DNA of 5,538 nt from an uncultured Clostridia bacterium (GTDB taxonomy: Bacteria > Bacillota > Clostridia > Christensenellales > Aristaeellaceae), in contig CALNAU010000110.1 of assembly GCA_937874275.1 (NCBI GenBank), positions 1-5,538 on the forward strand, written 5' to 3'. Position numbers and translations under genes: made by a program. Below are positions 1-4,639 of the stretch, in pieces. The notes under the pieces were generated by a model. It worked only from the letters and a program-made list of their open reading frames with translations, ran no database searches and had not been told where the DNA came from. Each line of letters begins with the position of its first letter. Positions within the stretch are counted from its first letter, which is position 1.

Positions 1-30
1 TCACGCGATTTATCCAGTGTTTTCAACGTG

Positions 31-58
31 TTGAGGGTTTTTCAGCAGGCCCTATATA
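31..58 (+). promoter_or_regulatory. possible promoter of the CpsB-type phosphatase gene
   Basis: TTGAGG at 31-36 (four of six bases as in TTGACA) is followed after 16 bases by TATATA at 53-58 (four of six as in TATAAT). Transcription would begin about 65, leaving a short leader before the ribosome binding site at 80. Both boxes are imperfect. An open frame from base 1 to a TAG at 79-81 could instead be the tail of an upstream gene, in which case the phosphatase would be cotranscribed with it. The window edge prevents a decision. Confidence 0.28.
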
Positions 59-79
59 GCAGTAGATGGACTTTGCTTT

Positions 80-85
80 AGGAGA
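80..85 (+). promoter_or_regulatory. ribosome binding site deciding the start of the CpsB-type gene
   Basis: AGGAGA lies seven bases before the ATG at 93. This favours 93 over the in-frame ATG at 66, which has no comparable site in front of it. Confidence 0.75.
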
Positions 86-92
86 ACCAGAT

Positions 93-842
93 ATGCAAAT
101 CAATAACTACACCGACATACATGCCCACCTCCTGTATGGTGTGGATGATGGCCCCCAAACATTAGAGGATTCCATGAGAATGCTCGAACTTTCCAAGGCC
201 GAGGGGATACGCACCATCATCGCGACACCGCACTATGGCATCGAAAATGGCCATGCGCCTGATGCTGAGATAATCCGCTCCCGGTTCAAAGAGGTTCAGA
301 CCAAAGCGGCGGTGGCGTATCCCGAGATGCGGCTGTTTCTGGGGTCCGAACTGTATTGCGCACCGGACAAGGTATTGCAGAGGTTAGATGAGGGAAAGGC
401 TCTGCCGATGGCCGGCACGAGATATATTCTGCTGGAGTTTCTCGAGTGGGGTGACAGGCAGGAAACAGCGGAACATATCACCAGCACGATGCTCGACATC
501 GCGACGACAGACTGGCTTCCGATCCTCGCCCACGCGCAGCGCTATAAAGATTTCAAAGGGAAGCAAGGCCTCTATCGAACGCTGGTTGCAGGAGGCGTCT
601 ATTTGCAGATCAACGCCTACGATTTGGCGGACCGGGCGGATGATTGGACGCGTCAGAACACTCGCTGGTTGGTACAACACAAGCTGGTCCACTTCATCGG
701 CACGGACTCGCACCGGCCGGACCACCGTCCGCCCGCCATGCGTTCCGGGGTGGCCTATCTATACGATCACTGTGAGGAATCCTATGTGGATGCGCTGGTA
801 CATGGCAACGTTGAGAAACTGCTCGCAGGAGAAAGGGTGTAG
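93..842 (+). CDS. cpsB: CpsB/YwqE-type tyrosine-protein phosphatase (PHP domain)
   Basis: The 249-residue product is a single PHP-fold domain, close to the usual length of about 250 for CpsB/CapC/YwqE phosphatases. Visible family motifs are DIHAH at 8-12 with a DDG at 18-20, ATPHY at 44-48, GSELY at 84-88, ILLEF at 112-116, LAHAQRY at 145-151 and GTDSHR at 203-208; the His and Asp residues in these would bind the metal ions. The family dephosphorylates tyrosine-phosphorylated bacterial kinases such as CpsD/YwqD and so controls capsule or exopolysaccharide assembly; it is cytoplasmic. AHAQRY replaces the common AHPERY, and GTDSHR the common SDAH form, so the protein is somewhat divergent. The start is set by AGGAGA at 80-85. 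No partner kinase or Wzz-like gene is visible; they may lie left of the window. Three of 14 isoleucine codons are ATA and five of 17 arginine codons are AGA/AGG, unlike the kinase gene further right. Family call is firm; the physiological target is inferred. Confidence 0.88.
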   Translation: MQINNYTDIHAHLLYGVDDGPQTLEDSMRMLELSKAEGIRTIIATPHYGIENGHAPDAEIIRSRFKEVQTKAAVAYPEMRLFLGSELYCAPDKVLQRLDEGKALPMAGTRYILLEFLEWGDRQETAEHITSTMLDIATTDWLPILAHAQRYKDFKGKQGLYRTLVAGGVYLQINAYDLADRADDWTRQNTRWLVQHKLVHFIGTDSHRPDHRPPAMRSGVAYLYDHCEESYVDALVHGNVEKLLAGERV

Positions 843-964
843 TTACACATCTGAAAATTGCCTCTATATGCCAAGAATCATCTTATCGATGAGTTCGGCT
901 GTTCCTTTTGTTCTCAAAATCACGAATGTTTGCCTGAAGGATGCTTGCGCGCCCAATATGTTAG

Positions 965-992
965 AAAAAATCCCTCGATTGCTCGAGGGATT
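965..992 (-). terminator. intrinsic terminator of the tRNA-Val unit
   Basis: Read on the reverse strand, AATCCCTCGA and TCGAGGGATT form a perfect 10-bp stem (plus-strand arms 983-992 and 969-978) around a GCAA loop. It runs into a six-T tract formed by the A run at 965-970. It begins two bases after the encoded CCA end of the tRNA. In the forward direction the hairpin is followed by only a broken T stretch, so it may act weakly for the phosphatase gene as well. Confidence 0.9.
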
Positions 993-994
993 CT

Positions 995-1070
995 TGGTGG
1001 TGCTTACTGGACTCGAACCAGTGACCCCATCGATGTGAACGATGTGCTCTACCAACTGAGCCAAAGCACC
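995..1070 (-). tRNA. tRNA-Val (anticodon CAC)
   Basis: The reverse strand folds into a full cloverleaf of 76 bases including an encoded CCA. The acceptor stem is GGTGCTT with AAGCACC. The D stem is GCTC with GAGC around an AGTTGGTA loop. The anticodon stem is CATCG with CGATG around TTCACAT, placing CAC at 34-36. The variable loop has five bases. The T stem is ACTGG with CCAGT around TTCGAGT. All stems are fully paired. CAC reads the valine codon GTG. It stands alone, with its own promoter upstream and a terminator two bases downstream, rather than in a tRNA cluster. Confidence 0.97.
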
Positions 1071-1073
1071 GGG

Positions 1074-1090
1074 CGCTTCTCATGGAAGCG
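1074..1090 (-). other. hairpin in the 5' leader of the tRNA-Val precursor
   Basis: On the reverse strand CGCTTC and GAAGCG pair as a six-base stem around a five-base loop. The stem ends three bases before the mature tRNA 5' end at 1070. The predicted start of transcription is near 1090, so essentially the whole leader that RNase P removes would be this hairpin. The pairing is seen in the sequence; any role in processing or stability is inference. Confidence 0.5.
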
Positions 1091-1096
1091 AATTAT

Positions 1097-1125
1097 ATAT
1101 TATCAAATATGACCTGGCCTGTCAA
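1097..1125 (-). promoter_or_regulatory. sigma-A-type promoter of tRNA-Val
   Basis: On the reverse strand a perfect TTGACA (plus 1120-1125) is followed by a 17-base spacer and TAATAT (plus 1097-1102), with TGA directly before the -10 box as in extended -10 promoters. Transcription would start about 1090, some 20 bases before the mature tRNA. Strong boxes fit a stable RNA gene. Confidence 0.85.
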
Positions 1126-1141
1126 GCGGAAAATTCGGTCG

Positions 1142-1170
1142 ATTACATGCTGTGCGGGGGCATATATAAT
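1142..1170 (+). promoter_or_regulatory. promoter-like sequence pointing into the 3' end of the amidohydrolase gene
   Basis: ATTACA at 1142-1147 (four of six bases as in TTGACA) is separated by 17 bases from a perfect TATAAT at 1165-1170. Transcription would begin near 1177 and run forward, antisense to the amidohydrolase gene that ends at 1219. No forward gene with a ribosome binding site follows. The region is AT-rich, so chance is possible. Confidence 0.35.
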
Positions 1171-1218
1171 GAATTCGGTTCATGATAGTTGATGGAATGG
1201 CTCGGCTGTGTTTGCCTT

Positions 1219-2376
1219 TTACGCTTGATGCCGGCTGAGCGCGTAGCGCGTCAGCAACTGGCTGCCCAGCAGCAGCGCCTCTTCATCCACATCAAAGTGA
1301 CCATTGTGGTGGGGCACATTGGTGCCCGGGCGGCCATAGGTGCCCACATAGATGTAGGCGCCCGGCGCCAGGTTGAGGAACTCGGCATAGTCATCCGCGC
1401 CAAGGCGCGGCGGTCGGTCCGTCACCAGTTCCACGCCCGGCAGGCCTTCATACAGCGACATCAACTCGGCGCAAACGTCCGGGTCATTAAAGAGCGCAGG
1501 GGCATAATCGGTGAAGGTGACCTCCGCCTGGCAGCCGTATTGCGCGGCAAGGGCGTGTGCCAGCGAATCAATTCTTTCATTGATACGCACGCGGGTTTCC
1601 TCGTTGACAAAGCGGGTGGTGCCTTCCAATACAGCGGTGTCTGCCACGGCGTTGTAGGCGCTGCCGGCGCTCATTTTGCCAACGCCGATGATGACAGGCT
1701 CCACCGGGTCGGTCAGGCGGGTGGCCAACCCTTGCAGGGCTGTCACCATCAGGCTGGCGGTATACAGCGCATCCGCCCCCAGGTGGGGCGTGGATACGTG
1801 GGCGCTGACGCCCTGCACGCGGATGGTGAAGGCGTCGCAGGAGGCGTTGTTGGCGCCGGGCTTGATGCCTACTTGCCCCAGGCGCATGGCGCTGTCCGCA
1901 TGCAGGCCCAGCACCCGCTCAACGCCCTCCATCAGACCAGCCTGTATGAAATGCTTTGCGCCGCCGCCGACTTCCTCCCCCTGCTGGAAAAACAGGCGGA
2001 TTTCACCCTTCAAATCAGGCTGGGCCTTGAGCGCCATGGCGGCGCCCAACAGCGAGGCCGTGTGCATATCGTGCCCGCAGCTATGGGAGAAACCCTCATG
2101 CTTTGAGCGATAATCCACCTGCTTTTCGTCGGGCACGCGCAGCGCGTCTATGTCCGCGCGCAGCACGGTGATGGGGCCCGGTTGCCGGCCGCGCAGCACG
2201 CCATAGACCCCCGTCTCGGCGACTCGCCGGTGTTCAATGCCCATCGCGTCCAGCTGCTGCTCAATGTACGCCGCCGTCTTGTATTCCTGCAGGCTTTCCT
2301 CGGGGTGCATATGCAGCCACCGGCGCATGTCGATGATTTGCTTGCTGTTTCGCCCATAGATTTGTTCGATTGTCAT
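1219..2376 (-). CDS. M20D family metallo-amidohydrolase (N-acyl amino acid or peptide hydrolase)
   Basis: The 385-residue product matches the M20D group (hippurate, IAA-amino acid and N-acetyl-diaminopimelate hydrolases) in length and motifs. It has RRWLHMHPE at 18-26, LRADIDAL at 72-79, HSCGHDMHT at 98-106 with Cys100 and His102 as expected metal ligands, QQGEE at 131-135 with the catalytic and metal-binding glutamates, GLH at 157-159, and HHNGHFDVDEEAL at 356-368 with the last metal-binding His. The lid/dimerisation domain lies roughly at 180-290, with VSAHVSTPH at 190-198. The enzyme would hydrolyse an amide bond, releasing an amino acid from an acyl or aryl group; the substrate cannot be read from sequence. 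ADDYAEF at 327-333 stands where many relatives have SEDF or AEDF. No signal peptide is seen, so it is probably cytoplasmic. ATG 2376 is preferred over upstream ATGs at 2397 and 2391 because AAGGAGA sits just before it. It follows a DUF1653 gene by 27 bases, probably one transcript. I see no clear terminator after it. Confidence 0.9.
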   Translation of the reverse strand: MTIEQIYGRNSKQIIDMRRWLHMHPEESLQEYKTAAYIEQQLDAMGIEHRRVAETGVYGVLRGRQPGPITVLRADIDALRVPDEKQVDYRSKHEGFSHSCGHDMHTASLLGAAMALKAQPDLKGEIRLFFQQGEEVGGGAKHFIQAGLMEGVERVLGLHADSAMRLGQVGIKPGANNASCDAFTIRVQGVSAHVSTPHLGADALYTASLMVTALQGLATRLTDPVEPVIIGVGKMSAGSAYNAVADTAVLEGTTRFVNEETRVRINERIDSLAHALAAQYGCQAEVTFTDYAPALFNDPDVCAELMSLYEGLPGVELVTDRPPRLGADDYAEFLNLAPGAYIYVGTYGRPGTNVPHHNGHFDVDEEALLLGSQLLTRYALSRHQA

Positions 2377-2381
2377 GGTGT

Positions 2382-2388
2382 TCTCCTT
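2382..2388 (-). promoter_or_regulatory. ribosome binding site deciding the amidohydrolase start
   Basis: On the reverse strand AAGGAGA ends five bases before the ATG at 2376. It overlaps the region that would be coding if one of the two upstream in-frame ATGs were used, so the shorter protein is favoured. Confidence 0.8.
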
Positions 2389-2403
2389 CATTGTCAAAGC
2401 CCA

Positions 2404-2634
2404 TTAAATCTCTTTTTGCTGGTCATCAGGCAGACGCGCGAATCGCGGCTGCGTCAGCCCGTTTACCGTGACCTCTTCCTCCCACATGCCAAGCGGGCGC
2501 ACCCACAGGCCGTGCTCCCCATACAGCGCCTGGTAGACGACCATATCTTCCAGCGATTCTGAGTGGCGGGCGATGCCCACCAGGCGGTATAGGCCGCCCT
2601 TGTAATGCCGGTAGAGCCCGGGGGTTGTGCTCAT
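2404..2634 (-). CDS. DUF1653 domain protein, small
   Basis: This 76-residue protein is essentially one DUF1653 domain. Recognisable features are GLYRHYKGGLYRLVGIARHSES at its N-terminal third (6-27), followed by VVYQALYGEHGLWVRPLGMW near 32-51 and PRFARL near 63-68, matching the family pattern of HYKG, a HSE triplet, VvY.aLYg and lWvRP. No biochemical function is established for the family that I can cite; the aromatic and charged composition suggests a small soluble domain. A strong AGGAGGT site (2639-2645) precedes the ATG by four bases, and the promoter at 2663-2692 lies just upstream. The stop is 27 bases before the amidohydrolase start, so the two are probably cotranscribed; whether they work together is unknown. 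Confidence 0.88.
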   Translation of the reverse strand: MSTTPGLYRHYKGGLYRLVGIARHSESLEDMVVYQALYGEHGLWVRPLGMWEEEVTVNGLTQPRFARLPDDQQKEI

Positions 2635-2662
2635 GCTGACCTCCTGTGTGCGGAATGTGTGG

Positions 2663-2692
2663 ATTCTATCATAAGTGTCCGGACAATGTCAG
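2663..2692 (-). promoter_or_regulatory. promoter of the DUF1653-amidohydrolase unit
   Basis: On the reverse strand CTGACA (five of six bases as in TTGACA, plus 2687-2692) and TAGAAT (five of six as in TATAAT, plus 2663-2668) are 18 bases apart, with TGA right before the -10 box. Transcription would start near 2656, about 22 bases ahead of the DUF1653 ATG. The spacer holds a perfect 10-base palindrome. Confidence 0.72.
2676..2685. promoter_or_regulatory. palindrome TGTCCGGACA inside the promoter spacer, possible operator
   Basis: This is a perfect 10-base palindrome sitting between the -35 and -10 boxes of the DUF1653 promoter. A dimeric regulator bound here would contact or block RNA polymerase. 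No regulator gene is in the window, and short perfect palindromes can arise by chance. Confidence 0.35.
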
Positions 2693-2747
2693 CACTCGAA
2701 TCGCTTAGCCGGAAGGCCAACTCCCCTTCCCTTCACAGGCGGCTTGG

Positions 2748-2776
2748 TTGACAGAAATCAAGACCAGCTATAAAAT
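2748..2776 (+). promoter_or_regulatory. sigma-A-type promoter of the NahK-like kinase gene
   Basis: A perfect TTGACA at 2748-2753 is separated by 17 bases from TAAAAT at 2771-2776 (five of six bases as in TATAAT). Transcription would start about 2783, giving a leader of roughly 35 bases before the ATG at 2819. The kinase is therefore probably transcribed on its own. Confidence 0.82.
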
Positions 2777-2808
2777 TGCTTATCTATGGTGTTCCAAATT
2801 GTTTAAGT

Positions 2809-2814
2809 GAGGGA
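2809..2814 (+). promoter_or_regulatory. ribosome binding site deciding the kinase start
   Basis: GAGGGA lies four bases before the ATG at 2819. An in-frame GTG at 2807 would overlap this site and has no ribosome binding site of its own, so the ATG is preferred. Confidence 0.65.
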
Positions 2815-2818
2815 TTGC

Positions 2819-3946
2819 ATGACCTACAATACCATTCGCAATGTGTTGCCGCATTTCTGCTTCAAGGGGAAATACAAGGGCGTACAGGAGCTGACCAGCG
2901 GAAACGTCAACAACACCTATGTGTTGGAGTATCAGGATGGCCCGGTCACGCGGCTGTACACGCTGCAGCACATCAATACCTATGTGTTCAAGAACCCCCA
3001 CGAGGTGATGAGCAACATCTTTGCGGTAACCAGCCACCTGCGCGAGGCCATGGCCCGCAACAATGAGGACGCGAACCGCCGGGTGCTGGAACTCATCAAG
3101 ACCAAGGAGGGCAAGAACCTCTACGAGGATGATGACGGCGATATCTGGCGCGCCTACACCTATATTTCGGATGCCTCGGCGCTGGATATCGTGCGCACCC
3201 CCCAGGAGATGGAGGAGGTTGGCCGCGGCTTCGGGCAGTTCCAGAAGCTGCTCTACGATTTTCCCGCGCAGGAGCTGTACCCGTCCATCCCCAACTTTCA
3301 TCACACCACCAAACGGTTCTATACTTTTGTGCACGCGTTGGATCGGGACAAGGCCGGCCGCGTGCGCGAGGTGGAAGACGAGATTGAGTTCATGTTCGAC
3401 AGGCGGCGCATGATGGGCGAAATTGTGCGCATGCTGGATAATGGGCACATTCCCTACCGCGTGACCCACAACGACACGAAGTCCAACAACGTGCTGCTGG
3501 ATAACGCCAGCGGCAAGGCCATTTGTGTCATCGACCTGGATACCGTCATGCCCGGGTCATCCCTCTATGATTATGGCGATGCCATCCGCTTTGGGGCCTC
3601 CACCGCCGCCGAGGACGAGCCCGATGTCAGCCGCATCGCGCTGGATATGGACAAGACCAAGGCGTTTACCCGCGGCTTTATTGAGGAAACCAACGGCTTT
3701 CTGACCAAAGAAGAGCTTAGCCACCTGCCGCTGGGTATCAAGGTGCTCACCTGCGAGCTGGCCATGCGCTTTTTAACGGACTATATTGATGGTGATGTAT
3801 ATTTCAAGGTTAATTCACCGGAACACAACCTGGTGCGCGCCCGCGCGCAGATTGCCCTGCTGAAGGACATTGAGCGCCGCGAGCAGGACCTGCAGGCGAT
3901 GACAGAGCGGTATATCGCGCGTGCGTCCGCGGCCATCAAGGGTTAA
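2819..3946 (+). CDS. NahK-like phosphotransferase (APH/choline kinase fold sugar kinase)
   Basis: The 375-residue product has the aminoglycoside phosphotransferase fold: a nucleotide loop region at about 25-34 (LTSGNVNNTY), the segment LQHINTYVF at 49-57, a Brenner-type catalytic loop HNDTKSNN at 217-224 with Asp219 as catalytic base and Asn224 for metal, and IDLDTVMPG at 238-246 with metal-binding aspartates, followed by LYDYGDAIRFGA at 249-260. The combination of the LQ.IN..VF segment with HNDTK..N and IDLDTVMPG..LYD is the signature I associate with N-acetylhexosamine 1-kinase (NahK), which makes GlcNAc- or GalNAc-1-phosphate, and with relatives annotated as phosphotransferase or 'mucin desulfatase'. 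NahK itself is about 360 residues. No lacto-N-biose phosphorylase, uridylyltransferase or sugar transporter is nearby, so the sugar is not certain. It has its own promoter and converges on thiN, the two stop codons overlapping by four bases. It is soluble; no signal peptide or membrane segment is seen. Confidence 0.85.
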   Translation: MTYNTIRNVLPHFCFKGKYKGVQELTSGNVNNTYVLEYQDGPVTRLYTLQHINTYVFKNPHEVMSNIFAVTSHLREAMARNNEDANRRVLELIKTKEGKNLYEDDDGDIWRAYTYISDASALDIVRTPQEMEEVGRGFGQFQKLLYDFPAQELYPSIPNFHHTTKRFYTFVHALDRDKAGRVREVEDEIEFMFDRRRMMGEIVRMLDNGHIPYRVTHNDTKSNNVLLDNASGKAICVIDLDTVMPGSSLYDYGDAIRFGASTAAEDEPDVSRIALDMDKTKAFTRGFIEETNGFLTKEELSHLPLGIKVLTCELAMRFLTDYIDGDVYFKVNSPEHNLVRARAQIALLKDIERREQDLQAMTERYIARASAAIKG

Positions 3947-4569
3947 TCATCTGTCTGCACGTAGACCAGCAGCGTGCCCTTTTCGACGCCAATAAGCGCG
4001 CGGCCGCATTTGGTGCCCGCGTTGCTGACGCCCAGAGGGAAGTGATGGCTGAGGGTCAAATCATCGGCCTCGTAATCCAACCCACGCAAGGAAACACCCC
4101 GGCTGTGCCTGCTGTGGCTGAACACGGATACCACCTGCCCGGCTTTGGCGGGGATCAGTAGGTGATCGTTCGTGAGGGTGTATATGGTGAAGCGCCGGTC
4201 AATCAGGCGCAGCTGACACCCCTTCGCGCTCCATCCGCCCATTAATTGCAGGGCGGCCAGAAAGTGATCTTCCCGCGGCCCACCGGTGACGCCAAACAGC
4301 CTGAAGCGCCGATAACCCTGCCGATATCCCAGCTTGATGGCCAGCGACAGGTCGGTATCATTTTTGCGCACAGGGTAGCGAAGCAGCGGTACGCCCGCTA
4401 TGGGCTTGGGCCAGGAATCCATATCACCCACCACCACATCCGGGCGCAACTTCAGGGCGCGCAGTGCGCCATAGCCGCCGTCCGCGGCAATCAGCAGGTC
4501 GCCCTTTTGCGGATGCAGCCCCCTTGGGCTGACGTCACCGGCCCCTACGATATAACACGTTCCCCGCAT
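3943..4569 (-). CDS. thiN: thiamine pyrophosphokinase
   Basis: The 208-residue protein transfers pyrophosphate from ATP to thiamine, giving thiamine diphosphate, in the cytoplasm. Its length and motif order match bacterial ThiN: AADGG at 28-32, PDVVVGDMDS at 43-52, KNDTDL at 69-74, FGVTGGPREDHFLAALQLM at 92-110 and a C-terminal thiamine-binding part with GVSLRGLDYE at 158-167 and PLGVSN at 178-183, corresponding to the usual GiSN motif. The frame stays open upstream to 4659, but that would run across the ribosome binding site and start of the divergent radA; AAGGGG eight bases before the ATG at 4569 supports the shorter form. Neighbours are unrelated to thiamine; in many Firmicutes thiN lies beside rpe/rsgA instead. 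I see no THI-box riboswitch in the 70-base upstream gap. Confidence 0.93.
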   Translation of the reverse strand: MRGTCYIVGAGDVSPRGLHPQKGDLLIAADGGYGALRALKLRPDVVVGDMDSWPKPIAGVPLLRYPVRKNDTDLSLAIKLGYRQGYRRFRLFGVTGGPREDHFLAALQLMGGWSAKGCQLRLIDRRFTIYTLTNDHLLIPAKAGQVVSVFSHSRHSRGVSLRGLDYEADDLTLSHHFPLGVSNAGTKCGRALIGVEKGTLLVYVQTDD

Positions 4570-4577
4570 TGCGCACG

Positions 4578-4583
4578 CCCCTT
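4578..4583 (-). promoter_or_regulatory. ribosome binding site deciding the thiN start
   Basis: On the reverse strand AAGGGG ends eight bases before the ATG at 4569. The encoded protein then begins directly with the family's first strand (TCYIVGAG), as expected. Confidence 0.65.
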
Positions 4584-4584
4584 T

Positions 4585-4608
4585 CAGATGAGGGCAGTAT
4601 ACCATCTG
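4585..4608. repeat. inverted repeat CAGATG-N12-CATCTG in the thiN/radA gap
   Basis: Two six-base arms (4585-4590 and 4603-4608) face each other across 12 bases that contain the predicted thiN -10 box. The spacing suits a dimeric DNA-binding protein, but the arms are short and could be chance. Confidence 0.3.
4596..4604 (-). promoter_or_regulatory. extended -10 element, probable thiN promoter
   Basis: On the reverse strand TGG is followed by TATACT (five of six bases as in TATAAT). The candidate -35 region 17 bases upstream (TTTTCC) is poor, which fits an extended -10 promoter. Transcription would begin near 4589. The core GTATAC is itself palindromic, so a weak forward -10 (TATACC, 4598-4603) for radA overlaps it. 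Confidence 0.5.
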
Positions 4609-4627
4609 CGCCGACCGGGGAAAAGGG

Positions 4628-4633
4628 AAGGAG
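4628..4633 (+). promoter_or_regulatory. ribosome binding site of radA (supports a TTG start)
   Basis: AAGGAG lies six bases before the TTG at 4640. No ATG or GTG at a suitable distance is in frame, and the first residues after TTG (AKAKSIYVC) match the usual RadA N-terminus leading to the zinc finger. Confidence 0.85.
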
Positions 4634-4639
4634 TACCCT

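Noticed and set aside
1..81. Open frame from base 1 to TAG at 79-81 (26 residues)
   Set aside because: It could be the tail of an upstream gene, but the residues show no family signature and the stretch also carries promoter-like boxes, so no call is made.
66..92. Nine-codon N-terminal extension of the CpsB-type protein from the ATG at 66
   Set aside because: It would place the good ribosome binding site at 80-85 inside the coding region, and no such site precedes 66; the family motif DIHAH normally sits very near the N-terminus.
864..964. Reverse open frame ending at 864 and other frames in the gap after the CpsB-type gene
   Set aside because: Its upstream part is the tRNA and terminator themselves; the rest has no ribosome binding site, no start and no recognisable motif. 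A decayed gene fragment is possible but not supported.
388..1038. Long forward open frame overlapping the CpsB-type gene and the tRNA
   Set aside because: It has Arg/Ser/Thr-rich shadow composition in another frame of a well supported gene and runs across the tRNA and terminator.
1132..1179. Repeated AATTCGGT (1132-1139 and 1172-1179)
   Set aside because: Eight bases in AT-rich intergenic DNA is too short to claim as a meaningful repeat.
1167..1183. ATGAA-TTCGG-TTCAT hairpin as a terminator of the amidohydrolase gene
   Set aside because: The stem is only five mostly AT pairs and no T tract follows in the reverse direction.
1189..2106. 305-residue forward open frame opposite the amidohydrolase gene
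   Set aside because: It is a mirror of a GC-rich coding strand, with a His/Gly/Ala/Arg-rich translation and no family motif, while the reverse strand encodes a complete M20D enzyme.
2780..3469. 229-residue reverse open frame inside the NahK-like gene
   Set aside because: The forward strand encodes a full kinase with a promoter and ribosome binding site; the reverse translation has shadow composition rich in His, Val and Leu.
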